Positions 9,752 through 19,460 are shown, counted from the first letter of the stretch. The stretch is DNA of 64,000 bases from Vibrio hepatarius (GCF_011806575.1 NZ_JAATOO010000002.1:1-64000); one strand, 5' to 3'. The notes: generated by a model from the sequence alone, not told the origin. Made by a program: numbers and translations.

Positions 9752-10792
9752 ATGAAAACCTCATTCCCACTTATTCTTCTCTTTGTTTCATTTTTTAGCG
9801 TTGCTGGTAAAACACCACTCAACGTCTATCTGTGGGAAGATACCCTTTCTCCTCAAGTCGTCGAACTTTGGGAGCGCAGCAATAACTACCAAATTCAACG
9901 CGCCCATTTCGACAACGACGACGAACGCAGTTTACTGATGATGAAAAGCGTTCAGTTACCTTTTGATATCGTAGTACTGGATAACGTTTCAGCGCAAATC
10001 TATGGCCGACAAGGGATCTTCGAAGACCTATCTAAACTGCCGAATAGAAAACACAACGCAGCCAAATGGAACCAAGCGTGCGGCACTCACGCCGTGCCTT
10101 ACTTTTGGGGCACGGTAGGAATCGCGTATCGTAAAGACCTGATTGCCAATCCTCCTAAAACATGGGGGGAGTTTGTCCATCCACCAGCCGAGCTAGAAGG
10201 CCGAATCGGTATGATCAACGACAGCGTCGAGACCTTCTTACCGCTGTTTTATAGCTTAGGCATTGCCCCAACAACTGAAGATGTCTCTGAGATTCAGTCT
10301 GCCTATGAAGCTCTCCAACGCTTTAGCGAAAAAGTCCTGACGTTCGATTACATCCTGAGCTACATCCGCAGCCAGAAAAATTACGACAAGCTACAAATGG
10401 CACTGGCATACAGCGGCGACCAACATTCGTTGAATCGCTTTTTTACTGGCAACAATTGGGACTTTTCGGTTCCAGATGGTGAGCTTTACATTTGGGTCGA
10501 TTGTCTAGCCGTCAGCAGCCATTCAGAAAACAAACGCGCCGCAATCTCGTTTTTGAACCATCTTTCAGATCCCGAAAACGCTGCAAAGAATGCAATCCAT
10601 ATCAAAGCTGCAACGCCCAATTTAAGTGCACTAAAACTAATGCCAGATTGGTACCTAAATGATGCATCATTGTTCCCAGGTGAAGAAAGAGTCGCCAACG
10701 CTCATATCGACAGCGAACTTTCGGCACAAAATATTAGCCTAAGAACAAAAATAATTAATCGTATTCTTAAACGTCATGAAGCTCAGTACTAG
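9752..10792 (+). CDS. nspS: Periplasmic norspermidine/spermidine sensor NspS (PotD-like)
   Basis: A solute-binding protein of the PotD family used as a signal receptor rather than for transport. The 346 residues begin with a signal peptide (about 1-19), then a two-lobed fold with NVYLWEDTLSPQVVELW at the start of the mature part and GTVGIAYRKDL in the hinge region. In V. cholerae, ligand-loaded NspS acts on the periplasmic domain of MbaA to raise cyclic-di-GMP and biofilm. Assignment rests on sequence and on the overlap with the mbaA gene. No ABC transporter genes are adjacent, which fits the signalling role. Confidence 0.9.
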   Translation: MKTSFPLILLFVSFFSVAGKTPLNVYLWEDTLSPQVVELWERSNNYQIQRAHFDNDDERSLLMMKSVQLPFDIVVLDNVSAQIYGRQGIFEDLSKLPNRKHNAAKWNQACGTHAVPYFWGTVGIAYRKDLIANPPKTWGEFVHPPAELEGRIGMINDSVETFLPLFYSLGIAPTTEDVSEIQSAYEALQRFSEKVLTFDYILSYIRSQKNYDKLQMALAYSGDQHSLNRFFTGNNWDFSVPDGELYIWVDCLAVSSHSENKRAAISFLNHLSDPENAAKNAIHIKAATPNLSALKLMPDWYLNDASLFPGEERVANAHIDSELSAQNISLRTKIINRILKRHEAQY

Positions 10793-13121
10793 AGTTCTGT
10801 TACTAGTCACGCCAGTCATTCTCCTTAGTGCTGCTGTTTCTAGCTACAGCATATACTCGAACCAAAAAGAAACTCTGATCAAGCGCGAAAACAGTTACTT
10901 ACAACTGACAATGGAAAAGCTTGCGGGACACTTTCGTCAGTCAGTTTCCTTAATCAATAGTTACTCATTAACGCTCATTAAAAGCGACATCATCCGCCAT
11001 TACTTTGGTCAGCCAGAAAATCCCTACCGAGAAATGAAGCTGATCGAAAGCCTGCAAACCACAATTGATGACTTACAACCTAACCAACAAGATGCACTCG
11101 CAGTCGCTATTGTCGACAGCAACGAAAAAGTGAAGTTCTTTGCCGATAACCAAAGTGATCCTTTTGGCACTTTAGATGAAAACGTACTGACTTACGTAAA
11201 GTACATGTATAAGCACACCGGAGAACTCTCTCACACTGGCTTTGCGCACAATTTTCAAGGGCAGAGTATTCTGATCCGTTACGATGTGCTGGACAAAAAC
11301 ACTCTAACCTCTCCGCTGAGCTACAATAAAGACCAAATTTTTTTCGTCATCGTTTCGTTGTCGCTCGAAAAGTTTGACCAACTAAAACACGTTCTCGAGT
11401 TTGATAACGACAGCAGCATCTATTTTTCTCTTGAACCGGTAAAAAAGCCCGGCTTAACGCAGTCTGTTGAATTGAAACCCAACCTGTATGCGGTACTCGA
11501 CCCTGCGCAGTACTTGTTGGATGAGCAACTGAGTAAGATTGAAAACAAGCTCCTGATTGCTTTCGGTGCATCAGCGTTAACGACGGTGATTATCTTATTA
11601 CTACTGCTTTACCAACACGTCATCAAACCGATTACCCGCCTAGACCACCAACTTAGAGAAGTCGAGCAGCAACGACGCATTAACATTGATCGCTTACCAA
11701 CCGATAACGAAATTGGTCGTCTGTCGGTCCGTTTCTACGATATGTACCGCGAGCTCAACTCAAGCTACCAAAAAACCAAAGCGATGGCCGAAAATGACCA
11801 TCTGACACAGTTGGCTAACCGCTATCAATTTCAAACCTTTGTCAGCCGAAACATCGCCAATAAAATGCTCAACACCCGAGCTTGGATTCTCTATATCGAC
11901 CTAGACAACTTTAAGTACGTCAACGACAAGTACGGCCATAACGTTGGCGACAAGCTGCTGGTGAGCTTTGCCGAACACATCAAACAAAGCTGTCTCGAGT
12001 TCGAGCGTAATTTTGGCATTAAGTGTCTTGCTGCGCGTTTATCGGGTGACGAGTTTGCTATCTTCATTTCTTCTTCTCATCGTTCGAGCTACGCCGAGCA
12101 GATGGCGAATGAAGTGCTCGACCCAATTCAAAATAGCACTAACTCTCCGCTTGGCAACTTGCCCATTACCGCCAGTGTCGGCATTGCGTCTTACCCGAAA
12201 GATGGCCATGACCTCACCACTCTGCTATCAAACGCCGATACCGCGATGTATCAAGCCAAGCGTGCGGGTAAAAACCAAGTCGCGCACTATTCTAAAGAAC
12301 TCGACCAAGTGGTTAAACGCCGGACGCAAATCGAGCGAGCGCTACGTAACGGTGACCTCGATAAAGAATTTACCCTGATGTACCAACCATACTTTGACCG
12401 CAGCGGTAAGGAAGTCAAAGGATTAGAAGCCCTGTTACGTTGGGAATCAAAAAAGCTAGGTAATATTCCTCCGAGTGAGTTCATTCCTATTTCAGAGCAA
12501 ATTGGCTTATTCGGCTCTATTGACCGCTGGGTGGTTAAACAAGCGTTCCTCGATTTTGAAGCGATCCAAGCGTGCTTTACTCAACCAGTGCAGATTTCAA
12601 TTAACCTCTCCTCAGCAGAGCTGGATTCTTTACAGCTCGCCCAAGACATTAAGGCGTTGTCTCGACAATACAAAGTCCAGCCGTATTTGATTGATTTTGA
12701 GATCACCGAAACCTTCGCGTCTGACTCGCAAAGCTTCCTGCTACTGCACAAATTATCTCAGGCAGGCTTTAAGTTGACGATTGATGACTTTGGTTCTGGC
12801 TACACCTCTATCACCCAATTGGTCGAATACCCAGTGCAAAAAATTAAGTTCGACCGCGAGTTTTTAGGCACCTTGATCAAGACTAATAATCAAGCCGTCG
12901 TCAAACCTCTGGTTGACCTTTGTCATTCACAATCTATGCTAGTAACCGCAGAAGGTATCGAGTCCCAAGAGATGCACACTTGGTTGGCCGAAAATCAGTG
13001 TGATTACATGCAGGGCTACTATTTATCGGCCCCGTTGTCACTCGAACAGCTGCAAGCCAATAGCCCAAAGATGAAAGGAATGATTGATGTCAGTGAAGAA
13101 AGTCGTCGTCGCTTCGCTTAA
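10776..13121 (+). CDS. mbaA: Cyclic-di-GMP enzyme MbaA (GGDEF-EAL, norspermidine pathway)
   Basis: Inner-membrane protein of 781 residues: a transmembrane segment at about 5-25, a periplasmic domain to about 258, a second membrane segment (about 260-283), a HAMP linker, a GGDEF domain with SGDEF at 423-427, and an EAL domain with EAL at 551-553 plus DDFGSGYTS and AEGIE. The intact EAL residues predict phosphodiesterase activity. The GGDEF motif has Ser in the first position, so synthase activity is possible. The start overlaps nspS by 17 bases, implying translational coupling. In V. cholerae, MbaA switches between activities according to NspS occupancy. Confidence 0.93.
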   Translation: MKLSTRVLLLVTPVILLSAAVSSYSIYSNQKETLIKRENSYLQLTMEKLAGHFRQSVSLINSYSLTLIKSDIIRHYFGQPENPYREMKLIESLQTTIDDLQPNQQDALAVAIVDSNEKVKFFADNQSDPFGTLDENVLTYVKYMYKHTGELSHTGFAHNFQGQSILIRYDVLDKNTLTSPLSYNKDQIFFVIVSLSLEKFDQLKHVLEFDNDSSIYFSLEPVKKPGLTQSVELKPNLYAVLDPAQYLLDEQLSKIENKLLIAFGASALTTVIILLLLLYQHVIKPITRLDHQLREVEQQRRINIDRLPTDNEIGRLSVRFYDMYRELNSSYQKTKAMAENDHLTQLANRYQFQTFVSRNIANKMLNTRAWILYIDLDNFKYVNDKYGHNVGDKLLVSFAEHIKQSCLEFERNFGIKCLAARLSGDEFAIFISSSHRSSYAEQMANEVLDPIQNSTNSPLGNLPITASVGIASYPKDGHDLTTLLSNADTAMYQAKRAGKNQVAHYSKELDQVVKRRTQIERALRNGDLDKEFTLMYQPYFDRSGKEVKGLEALLRWESKKLGNIPPSEFIPISEQIGLFGSIDRWVVKQAFLDFEAIQACFTQPVQISINLSSAELDSLQLAQDIKALSRQYKVQPYLIDFEITETFASDSQSFLLLHKLSQAGFKLTIDDFGSGYTSITQLVEYPVQKIKFDREFLGTLIKTNNQAVVKPLVDLCHSQSMLVTAEGIESQEMHTWLAENQCDYMQGYYLSAPLSLEQLQANSPKMKGMIDVSEESRRRFA

Positions 13122-13620
13122 CCCAGCCAAAATCAACGCGGTTAAGAGCGCGTTTCAATCTGCATTTCCACAGCAAGCTTGTGAATTTATTGGTGTCAGC
13201 GTCGAAAGTGAAGTCGACGACCAGCCAATGAGTGATGAAGAAACCCGAGACGGTGCGCTTAATCGTGTTAAAAATGCCAAGGTCTCACTACCAAACGCTG
13301 ACTATTACGTCGGTTTAGAGGCAGGGATTGAAGATAATGTTACCTTTGCCTGGATGATTATTGAATCAGATACTCACCGAGGAGAGTCTCGTTCCGCAAG
13401 CTTAATGCTGCCGCCGCTGGTGATTGAAAAGCTCGATCACGCCAATGAACTAGGCGATGTGATGGATGAGGTGTTTGGCACTGAAAATATCAAACAAAAA
13501 GGCGGAGCGATTAGTCTGCTCACTCAAGACTTACTTACCCGCAGCAGCGTCTACCACCAAGCATTGATCTTGGCGTTAATTCCTTTTACCAACCCAGAGC
13601 ACTTTCCTGCCAACTTATAA
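13087..13620 (+). CDS. yjjX: Inosine/xanthosine triphosphatase YjjX
   Basis: House-cleaning NTPase that hydrolyses ITP and XTP to keep deaminated purines out of nucleic acids. The 177 residues begin SVKKVVVASLNPAKINAVK after Met, the family's nucleotide-binding N-terminus. ATG at 13087 is preferred over a TTG three bases earlier because the ribosome site AAAGGA is 7 bases upstream of the ATG. The gene overlaps the end of mbaA by 35 bases, so it is probably co-transcribed with nspS-mbaA even though no functional link to biofilm control is known. A bidirectional terminator follows. Confidence 0.92.
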   Translation: MSVKKVVVASLNPAKINAVKSAFQSAFPQQACEFIGVSVESEVDDQPMSDEETRDGALNRVKNAKVSLPNADYYVGLEAGIEDNVTFAWMIIESDTHRGESRSASLMLPPLVIEKLDHANELGDVMDEVFGTENIKQKGGAISLLTQDLLTRSSVYHQALILALIPFTNPEHFPANL

Positions 13621-13624
13621 AAAA

Positions 13625-13646
13625 GGTGCCGATTTGGCACCTTTTT
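13625..13646 (+). terminator. Bidirectional terminator between yjjX and trpR
   Basis: GGTGCC-GATTT-GGCACC hairpin with T tracts on both strands. It serves the nspS-mbaA-yjjX transcript and the convergent slt-trpR transcript. Confidence 0.9.
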
Positions 13647-13648
13647 AT

Positions 13649-13945
13649 TTACTTACGTTCCAGCAATTGAATGATCACACTCTTTTCTTGCTCGGACTTT
13701 GATTTTAATTCATTCGATCCACGTGTGATGGTTGCAATCCCGACGCCGAGTAACTGGCTAATCTGCCTTTGTGAAAGTTCACCTTTCAGCAGCTCACGAA
13801 AGATGTTTACCCTTGAAATCAGAGACTCTCTCTCATCAGGGCTGAGCAACATAGTTAACAACATTTCATGCTGATTGGTTGCCGTACTTTCTTTGACTAA
13901 ATCTAATATTTCCTGCCACTCAGTGTACTCAGGTTGTGTTGCCAT
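13649..13945 (-). CDS. trpR: Trp operon repressor TrpR
   Basis: Tryptophan-responsive repressor of trp and aromatic genes. From the ATG at 13945 it has 98 residues. A longer in-frame reading to 13987 would overlap slt and lacks a ribosome site, whereas GGAGAAAAG directly precedes the chosen ATG. The helix-turn-helix is seen in LSQRQISQLLGVGIATITRG, and the dimer helices carry LLTMLLSPDERESL. It lies 19 bases after slt, an arrangement shared with E. coli (slt-trpR-yjjX). Confidence 0.95.
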   Translation of the reverse strand: MATQPEYTEWQEILDLVKESTATNQHEMLLTMLLSPDERESLISRVNIFRELLKGELSQRQISQLLGVGIATITRGSNELKSKSEQEKSVIIQLLERK

Positions 13946-13964
13946 CTTTTCTCCGCCTAGGAAT

Positions 13965-15920
13965 TTAATACCTGGTATCGACCTCATTTTGGTTCAAAAA
14001 CGCACCATCGACATTCAAGAGATCACGATAGTAGGTTTCGAACATCAAAATGTTTTGCACGTAACCACGGGTTTCATTGAACGGTATCGCCTCAATGAAA
14101 GCATAGGCATCCAACTTGCCTTGTGTACGTTCGCGCCAGGTTTTGACTCGATGTGGACCCGCATTATACGCAGCAAACGCAAAAATTCGATTGTTATCGT
14201 ATTGCTCCAACAAACCTTTTAAGTAGTGGCTACCAATCTCGATATTTTTGCCTACTTCATATAAGTCGTTACTGCTATCGTAGCTTAGTTCGTATTTACG
14301 CGCGGTATATTTCGCCGTTGAAGGCATGATTTGCATAATACCACGTGCACCAACCGGAGACTTCGCTTCGATGTCCATCGCGCTTTCCTGACGAGCCAAC
14401 GACATCAAAGTAATCGGGTCGATGCTGTGCTTTTCGCCATAGAAATTAAACCACCAGCGGTGAGCAATCGGGAAACGCAGCTTCAGGTTATCCCACATTT
14501 TCGCCTTGATACTGGCAGTAACCGTTAAATGGTGCCAACGTTTATAGGAAGCATACGCCGCCAACATCTCTTTTTGTTCTTCATTTGCTCGTGCCAGCAA
14601 CCAGTACCATTCACTTTTTGCCGCAGCAATTTTATCGCGCTCGATCAGCTCTTCAATTCGCACCAAAGACGAGTTAAACGGCTTAATAACCGCCTTGTTT
14701 AATTTCACCGTAGACACTGGGTAATCGATCGATCGCTTGATCTCTTTCGCCGCCGCAACGCTGTAGAAGTTACGTTGGCCTACCAGTTTTTCAAGTCGTT
14801 GATGGCCTTTCTGTGCCTCTCCAGTTGCCACTTCACTTCTGCCCAGCCAGTATTGCCAACGCAATGAGCTCTGTAGCTCTGGAGGCATACGCGCAATCCA
14901 GTCCATGACACCTTGCCAGTCCATCTCTTGAATCGCCAAACGCGTTCTACGTTCCAGCAACGATGAGTTAGCAGAATCAGCAATCGCGCTATCTCGCCAT
15001 TGTGCTAGCTCGGCAGAGTCGGTATTGATCAGACGAATCGCCAGATAATCGGCAATGGATTGGCTCTGTTTCTTTGTCAGTTTCTGCGCTTTGACTACGC
15101 CGTCAAAGAGTTCCTGAGCTTGTTTCACATCTTTACGCGCCAGTTTTTTCAAACCGAGTATGGTTTGCTGCTGATAAAATTCACTCGCGTCATGTTGGCG
15201 GGCAAACTCAAGTACACTCTCTGGTTTGGTGAACAGCGCTTTCATATCTGTGGCTTGCTGCTTGGCTTGGTCCGATTTGAGTAGTTTTTGTAGGTAATTC
15301 ATCAAAGCGCCATTACGCGCCTCAAATGCCAGCAGCATACGTTCCATCACTTGCGAGTCGGTTCTTAAACCAGCGTCATCCCAAGCGGTAAATAGTGGGT
15401 CACAGGCACCTGAAACGCTGCTACCGGATAGCCAGAGTTTCTCAGCGCCTTTAAACGCTTCATCTTGCTTGCCTTGCTGGTATAGCGCGTTGTAGTAATG
15501 GCACTGGTAAGTCTCACCTGCCGGCTCGTGCTGTTGAAACTCAAGTAGCCTTGCCCACTGTTCTTGAGAGGCTAACTGACTGAGGTAAGGCGCACTGATT
15601 CGTCTGGAAAACGGAAAAGCCTTATGCGACTCGATAAACTGCTCGACTTCCGCTGGCGAGCGATCGCCTATATCGACTAAAAACGCACGGTAATCCACAT
15701 AAGGCGTTAGCGGATAATCTTTAATTTGATTGCGAATTGTCTGGTACTTAGCAACATCTCTTGCGTCTAAGAGCTCTTGCGCTTGATCGTAAATATCACG
15801 TTGTTGCTGAAGAGTCATAGCCACAGCAGAGGTGGCATAACTTGCGCTGCAAACCATCGATGTCATAACCAACAGCGATGAAGGAATGCGATGCAGCGAC
15901 TTTGAAAGCGTCGACACCAT
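13965..15920 (-). CDS. slt: Soluble lytic murein transglycosylase Slt70
   Basis: Periplasmic exo-transglycosylase that cleaves glycan strands to 1,6-anhydro-muropeptides. The 651 residues comprise a signal peptide (about 1-33, ending near SYATSAVA), a large helical U-domain and a C-terminal goose-lysozyme-like catalytic domain with LARQESAMD (catalytic Glu near residue 505) and GARGIMQIMPSTA. The length is that of the E. coli enzyme. Its products are the substrate type handled by the nagZ/anmK/murQ cluster at 24.4-31 kb in this same window, though the two are not one operon. Confidence 0.96.
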   Translation of the reverse strand: MVSTLSKSLHRIPSSLLVMTSMVCSASYATSAVAMTLQQQRDIYDQAQELLDARDVAKYQTIRNQIKDYPLTPYVDYRAFLVDIGDRSPAEVEQFIESHKAFPFSRRISAPYLSQLASQEQWARLLEFQQHEPAGETYQCHYYNALYQQGKQDEAFKGAEKLWLSGSSVSGACDPLFTAWDDAGLRTDSQVMERMLLAFEARNGALMNYLQKLLKSDQAKQQATDMKALFTKPESVLEFARQHDASEFYQQQTILGLKKLARKDVKQAQELFDGVVKAQKLTKKQSQSIADYLAIRLINTDSAELAQWRDSAIADSANSSLLERRTRLAIQEMDWQGVMDWIARMPPELQSSLRWQYWLGRSEVATGEAQKGHQRLEKLVGQRNFYSVAAAKEIKRSIDYPVSTVKLNKAVIKPFNSSLVRIEELIERDKIAAAKSEWYWLLARANEEQKEMLAAYASYKRWHHLTVTASIKAKMWDNLKLRFPIAHRWWFNFYGEKHSIDPITLMSLARQESAMDIEAKSPVGARGIMQIMPSTAKYTARKYELSYDSSNDLYEVGKNIEIGSHYLKGLLEQYDNNRIFAFAAYNAGPHRVKTWRERTQGKLDAYAFIEAIPFNETRGYVQNILMFETYYRDLLNVDGAFLNQNEVDTRY

Positions 15921-16175
15921 GTTTCTCTTCCCATTGAGAGTAGTGAAATGAATCCCTAATTAAGCTCATTGTAAGCCGTGCTGTAAAGTGAGATGGCGAA
16001 AATAAAAATAATTTCACATTACTGTGACATTCGACGAGCCTCACTAAATATTTACTGCCTGAATCATCAACTAAATTAATGATTTTTGTCGTAACCGTTT
16101 TCAGGGTAACAAACGCTATCATCTTGGTATAAAATGTCGGTTTACCGTGAATTGAAATGTTAGGAACGATCGGCA

Positions 16176-17843
16176 ATGGCTGAATACGTATATACGATGT
16201 CGCGCGTGAGCAAAATTGTGCCACCAAAGCGACAAATTCTTAAAGACATCTCTCTGAGCTTCTTCCCTGGCGCAAAAATTGGTGTGTTAGGTCTAAACGG
16301 TGCAGGTAAATCGACACTTCTACGCATCATGGCGGGTATCGATACCGACATCGATGGTGAAGCACGTCCACAACCTGGCCTGAACGTCGGTTACCTACCG
16401 CAGGAGCCAGTGTTAGACGAATCTAAAACCGTTCGCGAAGTGGTTGAAGAAGCGGTCGCAGACGTTGCGCACGCGCTAAAACGTCTGGATGAAGTATACG
16501 CAGCTTACGCTGAAGAAGACGCTGACTTTGATGCACTGGCAAAAGAACAAGGTGAACTGGAAGCGCTGATCCAAGCAAAAGACGGTCACAACCTAGACAA
16601 CACGCTAGAACGCGCTGCAGATGCTCTCCGTCTTCCAGAGTGGGACCAAAAAATTGCCCACCTTTCTGGTGGTGAGCGCCGCCGTGTCGCAATCTGTCGT
16701 CTACTACTCGAAAAGCCAGACATGCTGCTACTCGACGAACCGACCAACCACTTGGACGCAGAGTCTGTTGCATGGCTAGAACGCTTCCTGGTGGATTACA
16801 CAGGTACTGTCGTAGCGATTACCCACGACCGTTACTTCCTAGATAACGCAGCGGGTTGGATTCTTGAACTTGACCGTGGTGAAGGTATTCCATGGGAAGG
16901 TAACTACACGTCATGGCTTGAGCAAAAAGATGCGCGTCTACAACAAGAAGCATCGCAAGAAAGCGCTCGTCAAAAGACCATCGAGAAAGAACTGGAATGG
17001 GTACGTAAGAACCCTAAAGGTCGTCAGGCAAAATCTAAAGCGCGTATGGCTCGCTTTGAAGAACTGCAAAGTACTGACCACCAAAAGCGTAACGAAACGA
17101 ACGAACTGTTTATCCCGCCAGGTGAGCGTCTAGGTGACAAGGTTATCGAAGTAAATAACCTAACCAAGTCATTCGACGGTCGCGTACTGATTGATGACCT
17201 ATCATTCAGCATCCCTAAAGGTGCGATCGTCGGTATCATCGGTGCCAACGGTGCTGGTAAATCGACGCTATTTAAGATGCTAAGTGGCACTGAACAACCT
17301 GACTCAGGTACGATTGAGATGGGTGATACGGTGAAACTGGCGTCTGTTGAGCAGTTCCGTGACTCGATGAACGATAAGAACACCGTGTTCCAAGAGATCT
17401 CTGAAGGCGCTGATATTATTAAGATCAACAACTTCGAAATCCCAGCGCGTGCTTACTGTTCACGTTTCAACTTCAAAGGCTCTGACCAACAGAAGATCAT
17501 CGGCGAACTGTCTGGTGGTGAACGTAACCGTGTCCATCTAGCAAAACTGCTTAAAGCGGGCGGTAACGTATTGCTACTTGATGAACCGACCAACGACCTT
17601 GACGTTGAAACACTGCGTGCGCTTGAGGAAGCACTGCTTGAATTCCCAGGCTGTGCCATGGTTATCTCGCACGACCGCTGGTTCCTTGACCGTATTGCAA
17701 CGCACATCATCGACTACCGCGATGAAGGCCAAGTTAACTTCTACGAAGGTAACTACACGGAATACATGGAATGGCTGAAGAAGACCCTTGGTCCAGAAGC
17801 AGCAGAACCACACCGCATCAAATACAAGCGTATCGCAAAATAA
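16176..17843 (+). CDS. ettA: Energy-dependent translational throttle protein EttA
   Basis: ABC-F ATPase that binds the ribosomal E site and gates the first elongation step according to ATP/ADP. The 555 residues equal the E. coli length. It has two ABC modules with GLNGAGKSTLL (about 39-49) and GANGAGKSTLF (about 350-360), two LSGGE signatures, a charged linker between them that includes the tRNA-interacting arm, and no membrane segments. The start is ATG at 16176 after AGGAACG. The gene is divergent from slt with a 255-bp gap that holds the promoters, though none is clear enough to mark. Confidence 0.97.
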   Translation: MAEYVYTMSRVSKIVPPKRQILKDISLSFFPGAKIGVLGLNGAGKSTLLRIMAGIDTDIDGEARPQPGLNVGYLPQEPVLDESKTVREVVEEAVADVAHALKRLDEVYAAYAEEDADFDALAKEQGELEALIQAKDGHNLDNTLERAADALRLPEWDQKIAHLSGGERRRVAICRLLLEKPDMLLLDEPTNHLDAESVAWLERFLVDYTGTVVAITHDRYFLDNAAGWILELDRGEGIPWEGNYTSWLEQKDARLQQEASQESARQKTIEKELEWVRKNPKGRQAKSKARMARFEELQSTDHQKRNETNELFIPPGERLGDKVIEVNNLTKSFDGRVLIDDLSFSIPKGAIVGIIGANGAGKSTLFKMLSGTEQPDSGTIEMGDTVKLASVEQFRDSMNDKNTVFQEISEGADIIKINNFEIPARAYCSRFNFKGSDQQKIIGELSGGERNRVHLAKLLKAGGNVLLLDEPTNDLDVETLRALEEALLEFPGCAMVISHDRWFLDRIATHIIDYRDEGQVNFYEGNYTEYMEWLKKTLGPEAAEPHRIKYKRIAK

Positions 17844-17861
17844 TACGCTTGAATTATGTGC

Positions 17862-17890
17862 AAAGGCCGCTTAAATTAGCGGCCTTTATT
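17862..17890 (+). terminator. ettA intrinsic terminator
   Basis: AAAGGCCGC-TTAAATTA-GCGGCCTTT hairpin followed by ATTATTT. Confidence 0.85.
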
Positions 17891-18008
17891 ATTTGCCTCG
17901 CATAACCGAGAATTTCGCTGTCGAGTGTAAATAATTATTGCGAAGCCCTCTGCATAGCGACTAACCTTATTTTGATAATCTAATAATTTCAAGCTAAGAG
18001 AGATAACT

Positions 18009-18380
18009 ATGTCAGAGCGACGCCGTTTTTCACGCATTGTCTACCGCACTCCTGCCATCGTTGTACAAGGCGAGCTGACGATCAATGCGTCGATTAGTGA
18101 TCTGTCATTGCACGGTTTACTTATCACATGCGATCAAGCCAACAAGCTTAATCTCGACAAGCAAATTGATGTAGAATTTGCGCTTTTAGGTAGTGATATC
18201 ACTATCCAGCTTACCGGCAACATCGTCGAAATTAATAATAATATGATTCGTCTCAGCATTGATCATATTGATATTGAAAGTATTGGATACCTGAAGCGTT
18301 TAGTTGAACTCAATGTCGGTGACGACGAGTTGCTCTACAGGGATATAGAGCACTTATCCGAACTGGGTGAACACACTTAA
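18009..18380 (+). CDS. PilZ-domain protein, probable cyclic-di-GMP receptor
   Basis: A single-domain cytosolic protein of 123 residues. Both signature motifs of cyclic-di-GMP-binding PilZ domains are visible: an arginine cluster RRRFSR (4-9) and DLSLHG (31-36), matching (D/N)xSxxG. It is therefore likely to bind the second messenger, but the output target is unknown. The stop overlaps the possible GTG start of the next gene, an M23 peptidase, by 14 bases and lies 10 bases before that gene's ATG. The pair is therefore translated together, and cell-wall cleavage could be the regulated step. That link is inference. Confidence 0.88.
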   Translation: MSERRRFSRIVYRTPAIVVQGELTINASISDLSLHGLLITCDQANKLNLDKQIDVEFALLGSDITIQLTGNIVEINNNMIRLSIDHIDIESIGYLKRLVELNVGDDELLYRDIEHLSELGEHT

Positions 18381-18390
18381 CGAACAACTT

Positions 18391-19407
18391 ATGTCTAGAA
18401 AAATTACTATCTCCATTCCCGGCTCTAATGGTGAGACTCGCTTTTACCTTTCACGCCCTGTTTTCGCCGTTACTCTTAGCGCTTTACTCGCGTCAATTGT
18501 CTCAGGAGCGGTCTATGTCCATGGCAATATTGAAAAAGACCAAATCGCACAAGCAAAGTACCACGCGCTGATCGACAAACTCAGCCAAGTGGAAAAAGAG
18601 AAAGACGACCTTGAGCAGCTCTATACCGCGCAAGTGGGTGAAACCCATTCACTCTCGCAAGAGCTAGAAGATAAAAACAACATGATCAACATCTTAGGCC
18701 GACGAGTTTACGATGTTGAATCTGCGCTCGGTCTTGCTGATCCGTTTGCGAATGAAGAAAGCAGTTTAGAAAACCGTCTTGATGCAGCCGCGGTTGATTC
18801 TGCGGTACGTGCAACGCTGTTTCGCATGATTCCTAACGACACGCCGATCGATTATCAACGCATCTCATCCTCTTATGGCAGACGTACCAACCCAATTACT
18901 GGCAAGCGTCACACTCATACCGGTATCGATTTAACCTGTGACCGTGGTGACCCGATTTACGCCCCTGCTGACGCCGTTGTAGAAACGGTTCGCCCAAGCT
19001 CCAAAGGCTTCGGTAACTTCCTGACGCTCAGACACTCTTTTGGCTTTATGAGCTCATACGCACATCTGTCCAAATTCAAGGTACGTAGCGGACAGTTTGT
19101 CAGTAAAGGGGACTTGATCGCTACCTGTGGTAACTCGGGTAACTCTACCGGCCCACACCTTCATTACGAAGTACGCTTTTTGGGTCGCCCATTGAACCCT
19201 CGCTACACCATGGAATGGACACCAGACAACTTCAACTATCTGTTTGAAAAAGAGAAGACGGTAAAATGGGCACCATTGGTAGACTTGATTGATAACACAG
19301 TGCGACTACAGATCAATTTGACCAATAACCCATACGTTGAAAACAACGTGAATACGGTTAAAAACGAAGAAACGCCCGCAGAAACAGAAATTACCAGCGT
19401 GCAATAA
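18391..19407 (+). CDS. Membrane-anchored M23 family metallopeptidase
   Basis: Predicted zinc endopeptidase or divisome regulator acting on peptidoglycan cross-links. It has an N-terminal membrane anchor (about 20-42 from the ATG), a coiled coil rich in Glu/Lys/Gln (about 50-100), then a lysostaphin-type domain with HTHTGIDL and HLHYEV. These supply the HxxxD and HxH zinc ligands, so it looks catalytically competent. An alternative GTG start at 18367 would add eight residues. It is coupled to the PilZ gene upstream. I do not assign a symbol, since several Vibrio M23 paralogues exist. Confidence 0.85.
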   Translation: MSRKITISIPGSNGETRFYLSRPVFAVTLSALLASIVSGAVYVHGNIEKDQIAQAKYHALIDKLSQVEKEKDDLEQLYTAQVGETHSLSQELEDKNNMINILGRRVYDVESALGLADPFANEESSLENRLDAAAVDSAVRATLFRMIPNDTPIDYQRISSSYGRRTNPITGKRHTHTGIDLTCDRGDPIYAPADAVVETVRPSSKGFGNFLTLRHSFGFMSSYAHLSKFKVRSGQFVSKGDLIATCGNSGNSTGPHLHYEVRFLGRPLNPRYTMEWTPDNFNYLFEKEKTVKWAPLVDLIDNTVRLQINLTNNPYVENNVNTVKNEETPAETEITSVQ

Positions 19408-19411
19408 TAAA

Positions 19412-19440
19412 AAAAAGAGCTGCCATTGGCAGCTCTTTTT
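19412..19440. terminator. Bidirectional terminator between M23 peptidase and tyrA
   Basis: GAGCTGCC-ATT-GGCAGCTC hairpin with A/T tracts on both sides, serving the convergent transcripts. Confidence 0.92.
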
Positions 19441-19460
19441 ATTTGTTGATGGACGATAGT

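Noticed and set aside
13946..13987. Longer trpR reading starting inside slt
   Set aside because: The ATG at 13945 has GGAGAAAAG directly upstream and gives the usual TrpR length; the extension has neither.
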